DNA of 64,000 bases from Coprinus comatus. Its lineage: Eukaryota; Basidiomycota; Agaricomycetes; Agaricales; Agaricaceae. Positions within the stretch are counted from its first letter, which is position 1. Each line of letters opens with the position of its first letter. Location of the stretch: contig JAWPGT010000070.1 in the NCBI GenBank assembly GCA_034638255.1, forward strand, positions 53,706 through 117,705, given 5' to 3'. A program made the translations under genes and the position numbers. Below the pieces are notes generated by a model. That model was not told the origin of the DNA, made no database searches, and was given only the letters and a program-made list of their open reading frames with translations. Positions 50,350 through 61,691 of the stretch are shown piece by piece.

Positions 50350-51689
50350 TGGTAAGTATTAGGGGAAATTGGGAATTTATGAAAACGAGTGTGTCCTACA
50401 CCTGCATTATACTAGTAACAAGATAGCTGGCATGTCTTTATTTTATATGGTATACACAACCCCATCTCTGTTACCAACAGGATGTGATGAGGTACGGCAT
50501 GAGTCTTAAGATAGTCTAGATCTTGTTATTTCTGGAGTTGGATATCAGAGATTCAGAATTAATCTGACATAGAGCACTGTTTGATGAAAATTATCTGTAT
50601 ATCAGCACCATTACTGATATCATGATCTGATTGCCAGATGGCAGCGCTAGTAAGCCTTACCTGTTAGGGTTCTAATCGGGAGGAGTCAACTGCTCAATCT
50701 TGCTCGTACAGTACAAGAGTCGCTACAACTACTGCATATATTGATACAATGTAATCTAGTAGCCGCTAGTGAGTTGTAGCTCATTAAAATTTCATTACAT
50801 ACCCAACATTACTCTACTTTACCAGTAGTATTTGAACTTCGAAGGTGAATAAATAGTATTAGTATTAGAGAACATATAATTCTTCTACATATCTCCGCTT
50901 GACCCTACCTGTGTTCACATACCTTCGTGATTGCATTTCAACTAAGACATTCCGTAATGGTACTCGAAATTTGATTCAGAAGGACACCATAATCACCTTG
51001 AAGGATTTCGATAATGTATCATCGATCATCACAAGTTTTTACAACCCCGAAAACACTAATACAATATCTCCCTTGGAGTCTCTTCCAAAAGATTGTCACA
51101 GACTCACAGACATGTGTGGTAGTGCCGAGTAGGCCATAACACACAAGAAGTTTCCGATACATCGTTTGTCCTCCACTGATAAGCTCCCAAGTGAACCCAC
51201 CGTCCGCGATGCAGTGATGATATGTATTAAAGCTCTTTGTACAATGGCTTATACTAACCGCGGCCGATGGGCTTCCCAGCGGATTTACCATTCGGGGATG
51301 TAGGTGTTTTGAAGTTCGCGAATAAGGACACTTCTTCATCCTCGTCGGAGTTCCTAAATAAAATCCTTATGGAAGAAGACTGCCAAGGTGTGATGATTAA
51401 AGAAAGGGAATCACGGATTCACAGTGTCACCTCAAAAATCCCTTCCACAGGATGTCACTGGTGTAGTCGTAGAGTAAGAACCTTAAAGAAATACTTACTT
51501 ATATCTTGTGCTGGATAACATTTTTGATAAATTTGCCAATCATACCTTGGCGGGCAGGGGGTGTCAATGTCTTAGAGAACGTTGAAGTAACAAGAGCGTT
51601 GCGCATGCAGCGGAGTATCCGAGGACGATGGCATTATTTTTAATTTAGTTTCAAGTATAATGTCTATTGTAAAGGAGTAGAATATGCAG
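50350..51689. other. Intergenic, no gene recognised
   Basis: Upstream of 6533-2. Open frames at 50899-51132 and 51267-51518 show no domain and no splice partners. Confidence 0.5.
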
Positions 51690-52143
51690 CCCAGAAACTC
51701 CCCTCCAGAAGAAAGTAGAGGCAATCAAGTGGCTCTCGCCACCCACACCCAACTATGTCATCGGAGCCATTGATATCCCAAGAACTCGAGGAAACACAGG
51801 AAAGGATGTCCTAAGAAAGCGGAACGGGTGGAATGTTCGAGTAAACTTTTCCAGAATAAGAAGGTTGACGTCTTGGGCTGTCTTGGGACGGGAGATTTGA
51901 AATGTGGGGTGGGGATTAGGGGTCCGGAAATACACGATCTCGTTTACATGAAACAAGCCATTGAAAACCTACTTTCATAGCTTTAAGCTAGCTAGGGTAG
52001 ATCTACATCCTACCGGCGCATACGCGCAATATAAACCATAACTTTTAGCTTCTAGTGGTTAGGAATTGCGATAGCAATTGGGGGAATATGAGTGAGGGGA
52101 CGGGTCAGGGACGGGTGACCGATAATTAGATCCACGTGATCAC
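51690..52143 (+). repeat. Upstream block shared with the CGI121 gene (aldolase side)
   Basis: Pieces in the same order recur at 59430-60268: CAGAAGAAAG..AGAGG..TCAAGTGGCT (from 51706), GGTAGATCTACATC (51997-52010), TTAGCTTCTAG (52045-52055) and ATAATTAGATCCACGTGA (52122-52139). The CACGTG lies 108 bp before the aldolase start. It is either an old segmental duplication or a mobile-type repeat carrying promoter elements. Confidence 0.7.
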
Positions 52144-52245
52144 GTACGACATCGATAATCGTCAACCCGTTTTAAGAACCCAGGTATTCCGCATCTCACC
52201 TTACCTTCTCTCCCCTCATATCCTCAAATTATCACAACTGAAATC

Positions 52246-53956
52246 ATGGGCGTCCTCGATATTGTTCCTGTAAGTTATTGGTTATGTCCTGTTCATTTAT
52301 TTTTCAGAACTAACAGGGACATTGTTGATGACGTATGCATATATGTATTCTTGATTGTCCATCCTAGGCTGGTGTTTTGACTGGTGAAAATGTTCGCAAG
52401 TTGTTTGATTATGCCAAAGAACACAAGGTGAGTATCTAATGCTATATGCGATGGAGCTGTACTTATATAAAATTGTAGTTCGCCATCCCCGTAAGTTTCC
52501 TATAAAATTTGTGTAATGTATTGACAGATAAGATTAACTGACATCGGCTAGGCTATCGTAAGCGTGAACGGTAATTTATTCATTATATTTCTCTAATTAC
52601 CCCATTTTAGAACGTAACTTCATCCTCCACCGTCAACGCTGTCCTCGAGGCCGCCAGGTATTATACGATTTTCATAGATATATGATGACCACTTTCTAAA
52701 TGCGCGCTTGAAGAGACAACAAGTCTCCTATCATCATCCAAGTCTCCCAAGGTGGTAGCGCTTACTTCGCTGGCAAGGGTCTTGCCAACGACAAGCAACA
52801 AGCTTCCATCGCTGGTGCCGTCGCCGCTGCTACTCATACCCGACTCGTCGCCAAGGAATATGGCGTGTATGTTTCAATTACTCCGTGTTTGATGGTTAGA
52901 GATATTAACTATAATCTTTAGTCCCGTTGTGATGCACTCTGACCATTGCGCTGAGAAACTCCTCCCTTGGTTCGATGGTATGCTTGAAGCCGATGAAGCA
53001 TACTACAAGGCACATGGCGAACCTCTATTCTCCTCTCACATGCTTGATCTCTCTGAGGAGTCCAAGGACCACAACATTGCCATTTGCGAGAAATACTTCA
53101 AGCGTATGTCTGCTATTGGTATTTGGCTAGAGATGGAAATTGGTATCACTGGTGGTGAAGAAGATGGTGTTGACAACACCGGTGTCGACAATGATAGCTT
53201 GTATACCCAACCTGAGGATATCTTTGATGTCTACAAGGCCCTTAGCACTATTGGTCCCAACTTTAGCATTGCTGCTGCTTTCGGAAACGTTCATGGAGTT
53301 TACAAGCCTGGAAATGTCCATCTCAGACCTGAATTGCTTGCCAAGCATCAAAAATATGCCAAGGAGCAGATCGGTGGAGCTGACAAGCCTCTGTATGTTC
53401 TATTTAAACTCGTTTTAGCCCAATTGGAGGGTCTAACCATGGTGATTTAGTTACCTCGTCTTCCACGGTGGCTCCGGCTCTACCCCTGAGGAAATCAAGA
53501 CCGCCGTTGATAACGGTGTTGTCAAGATGAACGTTGACACTGATACCCAATTCGCATACCTCGTTGGTATCCGGGTATGTATTCCTCTCTTTCGTTACTT
53601 TAAACTCCGGTTCTGAACATATTATTCTTCAAATAGGACTTCGTTAACAAGAGGAAGGATTACCTCCAAACTCAAGTCGGTAACCCCGAGGGAGCTGATA
53701 AGCCTAACAAGAAGGTAAGGACTTTAACCTATAATACGAAGGACCACTTTCTTAAGTTTTATTGCTATAGTACTATGATCCTCGTGTCTGGGTTCGTGAG
53801 GGTGAGAAGACACTTTCTGAACGTGTTAAGGTGGCATGCAAAGATCTTGGAAACGTCAGTAAGTATTTTTTCCATGCTTGATTTCTTCTCTCCCTATGAT
53901 ATATTGAATTGACTTAAAAAAACCTTTTTTTTAAAAAAAAACTAGACACTCTCTAA
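52246..53956 (+). CDS. FBA1: Class II fructose-1,6-bisphosphate aldolase
   Basis: Zinc-dependent glycolytic enzyme that splits fructose-1,6-bisphosphate into the two triose phosphates. It starts MGVLDIVPAGVLTGENVRKL and has 11 exons. Metal and active-site blocks: VVMHSDHCAEKLLPW (His ligand, Asp-His-Cys), WLEMEIGITGGEEDGV, FGNVHGVYKPGNVHL (His), YLVFHGGSGSTPEEIK (His) and VVKMNVDTDTQFAY. It ends ACKDLGNVNTL, TAA at 53954-53956. Exons 3 and 4 are micro-exons: 52479-52490 (TTCGCCATCCCC, FAIP) and 52552-52557 (GCTATC, AI), flanked by GTAAG donors and TAG acceptors; together they restore FAIPAINVTSSST. The gene sits alone in the loop of the inverted repeat. No frame break or missing residue. Confidence 0.96.
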
Positions 53957-54596
53957 AAAGAAGAATTGGAATTGTTTGTGAAGTTTTGTTGGGGAAATTA
54001 AAATGATTAGAAGTTCAAATGAAGGTTGTGATTGTTTTGATATTTGTTGTTTTATAAGGTTTTATAACTATTTGGTCTTTCACTTTTTTTTCTCCCGTTG
54101 TGATGTAGTTTTCTTAGGATAAGAGGATATATGACGACTTGGAACTTCCAAACTTCTGGGGGGGTCCAATGCTGTTCGCATTTAATTTTGGGAAAAAATA
54201 AAAATAAGCACACTGATTTGAACTCAGGGTCTTTCTGAAACTCGTCCTTAATTCACATGACCATAAGGTCTATTTCTCATATAAAAGTGGGTAGGAATAC
54301 GCACATTGGGCAGTAGATAGAGGGTTCAGCACATGAAATATATGTCAAAGGACTCCAGAAAATGGGTTTAGAATATTTTTCAAAATTTTGGTGATTTCTT
54401 TTTCGTAATGTGCGGATTTTTCAGTAGTTGTTTTTTTTATCGATTGGAACCCTAAGACCTAGGTCTCCGTTTTTGGCTGGTAGGTCTCGCGCAGACCTGC
54501 TTGCCGAAAAGCCCCTTCTAATAGTGCTGATGTACAGATAATTTTTATCGAACAAGTGCTCCATATCAGACTAATTCTGATATTGAACTCCAGAGA
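53957..54596. other. Intergenic
   Basis: Aldolase 3' flank up to the right arm of the inverted repeat. Homopolymer runs at 53927-53940 and 54430-54440. A tRNA-like string near 54205-54250 did not fold into a tRNA. Confidence 0.55.
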
Positions 54597-56317
54597 TAGC
54601 AAGATAGACTTTCTGATATAATACAACTCTTGCAGTTGGGACAAGCTGTACATGTGAGTATTCTTTGATGGTATTCGAGTCCATTAAGAGTACTGAATAG
54701 AAAAAAATTGCGATAAATTGAATAATAGTATAGTAATGGTAAGTTATCATCTTTTTGACTCTATACAGTACTTGCTCACCATAAGCCTACTCCTGTCCCG
54801 TCACTTTGGTTAAACGTAGTTGCAGCCGCAGCCGTATTGGTACTATACTCTCTTCCACTTGTTACATGGGACAAGTTCAATACTCAATATGTTTCGGTGA
54901 TAGATATTTGATTGGCTTTTGACTCTAGATATGGAAGTATCTCTTGTCTGGCATTCAAAGTGGAACTTGATGAAGGTTTTATACCTTGCTGTGAGATATA
55001 TACCACCTATAGAGATTGGATTTATATTTTATCGTGAGTCAGGAGAGTTTCTGTTTTTCTTTACTCTCCTTACTGTCAATTCCATCCATGGCATTAGCTG
55101 CTGACTGCCTATCTCATCAGTCAATATTGGCTACAATTTATCAGATTCTGGTACTTGCAAATGGGGCTACCAAGTTACCATCTGTAAGCAGATGCATTCT
55201 TTCATTCCGTCATGGTAGTAGGACTCAACTAGTATACTATTACAGGGATGTTTACAGTTGGAATTGGGCTTGCGGAAGGTTAGACGTGTTCTCCTTTGGG
55301 TACCGTTGAACTGGCTTAATGATTACCTTTTGTTTTAGCGATTTTGACCATTAGAACATGGGCTTTATGTGGCCGAAGTAGGAGTATGGCATGTGCGCTC
55401 TGTACCTTTGCTCTCGTCATCTGGACTCCAGCCTTTGCAATGGTGGCATTTCATGCGAAGATTGCTCAATGTGAGTTGTACAAATATTTGAAGCTTCAAG
55501 ATTAACATGAACGTTAATAAAATCTATGTAGCTGTTATTTCGCCTGTACCCCAGATTAAAGGATGCACTGTAGAGGGTGGAAGTATCCAACTTATGGTTT
55601 GTTTTATCTTGCTTAGCATATATGATGGAGGTATGGTATTATTTCCTGTTAGGTTCATTAGTACGAGTCTTACAACTGACTCCTATCATTCCACTGTCCT
55701 GATAGTTATTTTATTCCTAATGGTCAAACAAGCTGTTTCAATCTGTAAGTACTGGTATTACCTAGTATCACTCGCGCCAAACATCCCCGTTCCTTGTTAA
55801 TACATTCATTTAATACTAGTTAAAGAACGTGGTCATTCAACTCGACTCATTAGAAGCATGTATGCTGATGATGGTACGTTCAATCATATTTCTAACTCTC
55901 CCAAGCTTAAGGTACGACTTCACATTTACCTAGGTATAATGTACTACATCTCTCTATTTGGTGAGTCCATAAAATTGATAGTAGATACCAAGGTGCATCA
56001 GATAAGATCCTCGTTGCTAACTACCTGAGACAGCTCTTTCGCTACTTAATATCCTTGTTATCCTTCTATTACCGGTCAGTAATTGCAGTACATTCAAGTC
56101 CATTAGTCCCTGAGCTGAGGTTCCTTACAATATAGAACCTTTACAACAGACTATTATCCTCGTGAGCACTATCTATATTACTAATAGTATTCCACCATGC
56201 CATAAGACGGCTAGTATACTAATTCCACTATTACAGCATACAAGGGTTCATTCATTCCGTGTTGGCTTGTAGAGTCGTACTGCACATTCGAGAACAAACA
56301 ATGTTGCGAGAAGAGCC
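54597..56317 (+). repeat. Right arm of 1.7-kb inverted repeat
   Basis: Partner of 48632-50349 in opposite orientation. It contains the DUF6533 copy 6533-3 from its former start to the codons for LREE near the C-terminus. Confidence 0.95.
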
Positions 56318-56378
56318 TACAGAAATTATTTCATTACAACATTGGGAACCTATACGCTTTACTCACGACTCCTCATGA
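54597..56378 (+). pseudogene. DUF6533 gene copy 6533-3 (right arm), start codon lost
   Basis: Exon-for-exon partner of 6533-2: LSDIIQLLQLGQAVH, YSN, VAAAAVL, IFDWLLTLDMEVSLVWHSKW and KVLYLAVRYIPPIEIGFIFY, HQSILATIYQILVLANGATK, TRTWALCGRSR-type exon, VISPVPQIKGCTVEGGSIQL, VILFLMVKQAVSI, RGHSTRLIRSMYADD, LSLLNILVILLLP and IQGFIHSVLACRVVLHIREQ with its own tail ending RFTHDSS, TGA at 56376-56378. At the place of the partner's ATG stands TAG (54597-54599), and no other in-frame ATG occurs until the middle of the hallmark exon (54931). All later exons keep open frames. It may start at 54931, from an unseen upstream exon, or be newly silenced. Confidence 0.7.
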
Positions 56379-57029
56379 ATTAGCAAAGTTTTAACGAGTA
56401 GTAGATCTTATGTATTGTGTTGAAAGAGTAACTACAGCGACAGTTCTTGGTACAAATTTAGGGCATTGGACAGTGGAATCATAACAATAGTATTAGTTGT
56501 CACAGACTTTCCGCCCTTCCGACGGCCGGGTTTTTGATTCCATTCGAATTACATTTTTCTTTGTCGTACGACGCAACAGCGGTGCACAGGTCTATGATCG
56601 TCTCTACGCTGCTGGTCACAATTAATATTTCACCGAAACGCCTCCTGGTAGTTGAATTTTATGTGAATTGCCCCGCTTCCCGCTCCCACACATCGGACGT
56701 CTAAAAATACTAAAAATATTCCTCTCATATGAAACCTATATATTTATTTATTTATTTTTCATCCGTGATCCGTTTTGTGCATGTCGTTCCGCAGTTGTAT
56801 CAAACACATTTGTGAGCACGGTAATCGCGATAGTCCATATTCCAAACATACTTAGGCCTGAGGTTACAAAAGGACCAGAATAGCTCAGGGTATTATTCAT
56901 TTAGAGAAACGCTACACCATGTAGATATCGGGGGTATGAATAGGACTAGCGGCAACAGACTATAATTAAAAGGGAAATCACCAAACAAGAACCGAGTCAA
57001 ATTACAACGAGATAAGAAAAAAAGGACTT
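56379..57029. other. Convergent 3' spacer
   Basis: Between 6533-3 (plus) and the PDI gene (minus). AT-rich, with a TTTA run near 56741-56757. No gene recognised. Confidence 0.6.
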
Positions 57030-59007
57030 CTAATCCAATCTTGAATTCTTGAAATCCCTATCATTTGGTATATCACTCCCAAGCCACTTGTATAAAACGT
57101 AAAACAAGACAGCTAAACCCCCGATAATGAATAGTGCCGTCTTGAAAGGATGGGCTGTGACGTAAACTTCGGTACCCGCTAATTTATGGTTAAGATACTG
57201 AAACCAACATTAAAAACTATTTCAAAAGAACTTGGAAAAAAAAAGACGTACTCTCGCCAATCTTTCAATCACACTTTGTGAATGTTTGAAATGTAATTTC
57301 CCAGTCGTAGCTCTCTCAATAGCTGCAAACAGTGCTTGTGATTTTGTAAGCTTGAGCCTAGTCCCAGAAACATCGTCATCATAATAAACCATTTGCTAAG
57401 TAAATCGACTCCGCATTAGTTTTTGATCGAAAGAACGGTCGGAAATATTTTTGAAAAAAAAAAAAAAACAAACACGTACAGCGTGATCGGCAATGATAAC
57501 ATGAACATCATCCAATTCGTCCAAATCATCATTTTTCTTGATATTGTACATCCGCTTCAACCAATCTTGCATTCTCTCTCCATCCATCCAAGTAAATACA
57601 ACCTCTTTTCCATTCGATTTCCCACTCCCACCCGTCTTGGATTTCCACTCTTTAGCAAGTTGTTGGAGTTTGGCTTCAGCTTTTTCTTTGATTGGTCCAG
57701 TGAGAGCTGCGATGACAACGAAAGGTTCTTGAGGTGCGTTCATGACGGATTGGAATGAATTGGTTGAGAGTTCAAGGAATCCTGGGATTCGATTTGTTAC
57801 GAGCCAAGGTTCCATGTCCGATAAAGGTGTTTGCTTGTATCCGTAAAGATGACTAGCAGGTTTGGACAGTTCATGATCCTTGAAAGCGAGTAATGCCCAA
57901 TTGGCACCGTCTGGAACATGATATTCCTTGAAAAGGTCGCTGGAATGGGATAGATATACAAGTGGTTGTCCTAGAAGGGGTGCAGACGCTTTACGAATGT
58001 GTTGCTACATAACAGGGCTATCAGAAACACGTATGAGTGAGGATTTAATGCGAAAGACTTACGGAGGCTGTACTGCCCACTTCTCTAGTCAACAAGAGAT
58101 AAAGAACCTCATGATCATCCACCAATTTTTTCAAATCGGAATCCCGTTCAAGTACATGTACTTTCCCTTCAGCTGCCTTTTCAGCAAAATCCTTTAACTG
58201 TTCCAACTTCCTACCACCTTCATATTCATAACGCATGCCCTTCGAGAAAAAGATCAAACTCGGGTATCCTTGGATTTTATTAGCGGAACATAGAGCAGAG
58301 TTTGCTTCACAATTAACTTGAGCGATAGTGAGTTTGTCTTTCATCTCCGCGGCGAGTTTTATCCAAGTAGGAGCAAGTCTTTTACAATGACCACACCAGG
58401 GAGCGTAGAATTTGATGAAAGCAGGTCCTTGTTCAAGTGTAGATTGAAGTGTTGTGAAATCCTCGATAGTCAAGACCTCGCCTCTGAGGTTGAGCCCTCT
58501 TGACGGTTCTTCTTCGGGTTCGGGTGGTGTAACGTGTTTTGAGAGGAAAGATTTGAAACTATCCAGTGTACGATTGTCATCATATTCGTCCACCTTCTTT
58601 CCATCCTCATACAGTAACATTGTAGGGTATCCATGAACTCCGTTTTCCAAGCACAAATCTGTTATATACGGATAGGATAAGTGCTTTTTAATGAGAATGT
58701 CTTAACGCATTGAAAATAGATGACGAAACGTACCGCCATATGTTGCACAATTCACTTGAGCCAAATGTATAGAAGGAAATTCACGTTCAGCATCCTCTAC
58801 AAGTTTCTCCCACGTAGGAGCTAATTTCTTGCAATGACCACAATATGGTGAATAATGTTCGACGAACCACGTCCCACTAGCAGTGAGGTCGGCGAAGTTG
58901 GTAGGGTCCAATTGTTGAAGGACTACACCTGCTGCAGAGTTGACTACAGCAAGTGTTGTCAATATAAGAGAGAATGGCAGCTCTTTGAGAGCTTTTAAGA
59001 AATACAT
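57030..59007 (-). CDS. Membrane-anchored protein disulfide isomerase
   Basis: ER oxidoreductase with two thioredoxin domains and a C-terminal anchor. The start MYFLKALKELPFSLILTTLA gives a signal peptide; an upstream in-frame ATG (59100) would bury it behind about 30 polar residues, so I prefer 59007. Domain a: FVEHYSPYCGHCKKLAPTW, NCATYGG|DLCLENGVHGYP. Domain a': FIKFYAPWCGHCKRLAPTW, CSANKIQGYPSLIFFSKG. Then b-like regions (PWLVTNRIPGFLEL, DDVHVIIADHA). Near the end is one helix, FKTALFIIGGLAVLFYVLYK, followed by a short polar tail, NDRDFKNSRLD. There is no KDEL, so retention must come from the anchor, as in TMX/Eps1-type enzymes. About 590 residues in four exons; frames intact. The small PDI-like gene at 22 kb is related to its first domain. 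Confidence 0.9.
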
Positions 59008-59429
59008 AGGGTTAGGAGGAAGCCAGTTCCCTCTAATGAGATGGGAGTGGGTAAAAGGTTGATGTGGCTGTGTGTTTCGTGTCAGGGTCTTTGTCATCAA
59101 AGGATCGCCTTTCTCTATTAAGTAGAAGAATCTAACAATGGTGTCTGAAGATCAACAAGTTTTGAAGGACACCATTGTTGCGGCTTGCACTGTCTGCCGG
59201 AGAACACATGTCGTTGACCGTGACTACCGAAACTGCGTATCTATTGGGACACATTATGCCGTTAAATATGGCCATGGAGATGAAGTGCAGCCTGAACTTG
59301 CTACACAAAATATATTTGCCTATGCAGAGGCTCATCCCGAAACACCAAGCCTACCACGTATTCCTAAAGTGTGATTCCACTTTCAACACAATTATACAAT
59401 GTACATAAAGTATATCCCACCCCCGGACT
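59008..59429. other. Divergent promoter region
   Basis: Upstream of PDI. An open frame at 59138-59374 (MVSEDQQVLKDTIVAACTVC...) has no recognisable domain and I do not call it a gene. Confidence 0.5.
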
Positions 59430-60268
59430 CCCCACCCGACCTTCAGAAGAAAGCAGAGGTACTCAAGTGGCTTTCGAGGTTCCGCCGCTTGACCATGTCC
59501 TGGGTTTCTTGGGCAGTCTCCTTCGTCACATTACAAGGACTTTGAGGCGCCTCTTTTGTTTTCTAGTGTTGAAGCCCTTGAGTGATATAGAAAAAGTATG
59601 TCGATCCTTAGATATTTATTCTCTCCTCTTACAAATAGGACATGGGAGGCTCCCCCGTGAAACCTGTCAGTTTAAGTGGTGAGCGACCGACCCATGTCCA
59701 TGCAATCAGACATGGGTCCACACAACTTTGGAATCGACCACTGCGGAAATATAGTCCTGGTGGATTTCCAGGACATTGGCGTGATGCCCGAATCCTTCCT
59801 TGTTTAAACCATGGACTGGCAGTGTACCAGCTCTATCCTCGAGCTCTGGGGTATATCGAAGACTTCCAATGTCCGCTCGTTGTGCTTAATCGCCAGTGTT
59901 TTATGGATGACGGCCTAGTATCCAAAACTACGTGGGTGAATGTACCTGATGTGCATTTTAATTAAATGTTGTCATAGGCCTGGACAACAATGGCTATCCC
60001 ATTGCGAACAAGTCCAAGAGCCACGTAAAAGAAAGTGGCAGACCTGAAGAAATCACAACAGCCTACAGGTTGATCGCGTAATTCCTCTCAGAATAACAAT
60101 AAGAGTGGTAATTCGAAATGCGGGGAAATATATGAAATAAATCGATTCAAACCTACTTTTATTGCTTTCAACTGACTATGGTAGATCTGCATCTGTGTAA
60201 TATATATTATTTAGCTTCTAGAAATCGGCAACGGAACAAGTGAGCTATAATTAGAACCACGTGACCAC
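59430..60268 (+). repeat. Upstream block shared with the aldolase gene (CGI121 side)
   Basis: Partner of 51690-52143, longer by roughly 380 bp. Shared strings are GGTAGATCTGCATC (60180-60193), TTAGCTTCTAG (60211-60221) and ATAATTAGAACCACGTGA (60247-60264). CACGTG lies 63 bp before the CGI121 start. The extra part contains an open frame at 59642-59965 (MGGSPVKPVSLSGERPTHVH...) of unknown nature. Confidence 0.65.
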
Positions 60269-60325
60269 TATGACCAGTCTAGTGACAGTGGCTTAGTCTC
60301 TGCCATCAAACAATTACTCCTCAAA

Positions 60326-61115
60326 ATGGATCTCTTTTATTTTCCACATCTCGCTCCAGAACGCGCTACAACACATATCGCTCTATTCACAAATGTCAAG
60401 AATGCTGCCGAATTGAGAAACAGAATTATTAAGGCTTCAACCATGGAAGGTGAAGCTGGGGACGTTGAACGTGAAGCAGTCAACTTTGCTTTCATCGAAG
60501 CTCGGCTCGTTAGTTTCAATTCAACTTCTAATGAAATAAAATTGGCCTATTAGAATGGAATATAATTGTTTTTTTGTCTGTGTCAGATTACCAGTCCATT
60601 GCATCTTCAAACTGCGGTCTATCAATCTATCTTGTCGGAATCTCAAGCTGCGTTACGGACGAAAACCATACATTCCGAGATTTTGTGGAATTTAAATCCA
60701 ACGCATAATGTACTGTATTTTCTGCCGAGATTAAGTATAACGGCATTGACAAGGATAACAGATCACAGAGGCTATTAGGCGATATGGAGTATCTGACACT
60801 ACAACTACTTTATTAGTGGTTCGAGTAGATGCCGGAACTGTCCCCGCTAATGAGATGGAAACAAGGATCAAGAGCATCGTTGATGGCCAATTCGTTCCGC
60901 TATCATACCTAGAACAAGTCACAGACTGGGCGACCATTAAGAAGGTGATGAGTCCCTCTTGCTTATTCGTACTTGATAACTGAATCCCGTTGTAGTATCA
61001 CAAACTTAACAACGACTTGGCTATCAAGAAAGTGCAAGGAGATCGTAATAAAGAGATCGTCGTTATCGACAACATTGTGACCAGTATTGTCGCAATGAAA
61101 AGTGTCATGCAATAA
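60326..61115 (+). CDS. CGI121: EKC/KEOPS complex subunit Cgi121
   Basis: Small subunit of the KEOPS complex, which makes N6-threonylcarbamoyl-adenosine in tRNAs and is linked to telomere maintenance; Cgi121 binds the Bud32 kinase and tRNA. Exon 1 reads MDLFYFPHLAPERATTHIAL and VKNAAELRNRIIKASTMEGE up to REAVNFAFIEARL. Exon 2 is ITSPLHLQTAVYQSILSESQ and TIHSEILWNLNPTHN. Exon 3 is ITEAIRRYGVSDTTTTLLVV and VTDWATIKK. Exon 4 is YHKLNNDLAIKKVQGDRNKE to VAMKSVMQ, TAA at 61113-61115. About 190 residues. The NPTxN|ITEAIRRYG stretch is the family hallmark. All four exons join in frame. Its upstream region shares elements with that of the aldolase gene. Confidence 0.93.
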
Positions 61116-61691
61116 ATTCACCATTGATGATTTTCTTGACACTTAGAAACCCGTTGATTGCAGGATCATCTCAATATTCCCCAGAACACATTCCCAAAAG
61201 AAGTTCAAGAAGCGACGGTAAGACAATTTCGGCGGCACTCCGAAACTGACAATCTTAGCGACGCACCTACATCGCCACTCCCCAAAATTACCCATAGCAT
61301 GATTCCATGATGTTCAGTCATGTTTCCCACGCAAATCAGATTCACCCTTGAGAACACCTATGATGTATCTATTATAATGATCTTGGGAAATTTATTTCCT
61401 AGTTCACACTAAAGCCAGTGTTAATATTTAGGTCACCAAGGGATAGCTGTCATAATCCGGGCAACGTGATCATACAAACCGTATATGTGTTGCGCCCAGT
61501 GGAGTTATTTTTGACTTATTTTCGTCGTTCTGCCAAGGTATACCTCGACAGATATAGGAGAATACTGACACGGCAATCGGGGACGACTCTTTCCCAGCTT
61601 CCAAACATCACAAAACCACAAGTAATCGTCTCTGGACTTGACACAGAATACAACACCCAGACTAAGAAGTTTCGACACCCGCAATCTTACT
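61116..61691. other. Intergenic
   Basis: Between CGI121 and 6534-9. An open frame at 61418-61699 overlaps the 6534-9 start and has no recognisable motif. Confidence 0.55.

Noticed and set aside
54180..54310. tRNA-like string on the minus strand (GAGTTCAAATC)
   Set aside because: The T-stem does not pair and no matching acceptor strand is found; not a tRNA gene.
59138..59374. 78-residue open frame with CTVC
   Set aside because: No domain, no splice partner, lies in a divergent promoter; probably chance.
59642..59965. 107-residue open frame
   Set aside because: No recognisable family; lies inside a repeated upstream block; kept only as a note.
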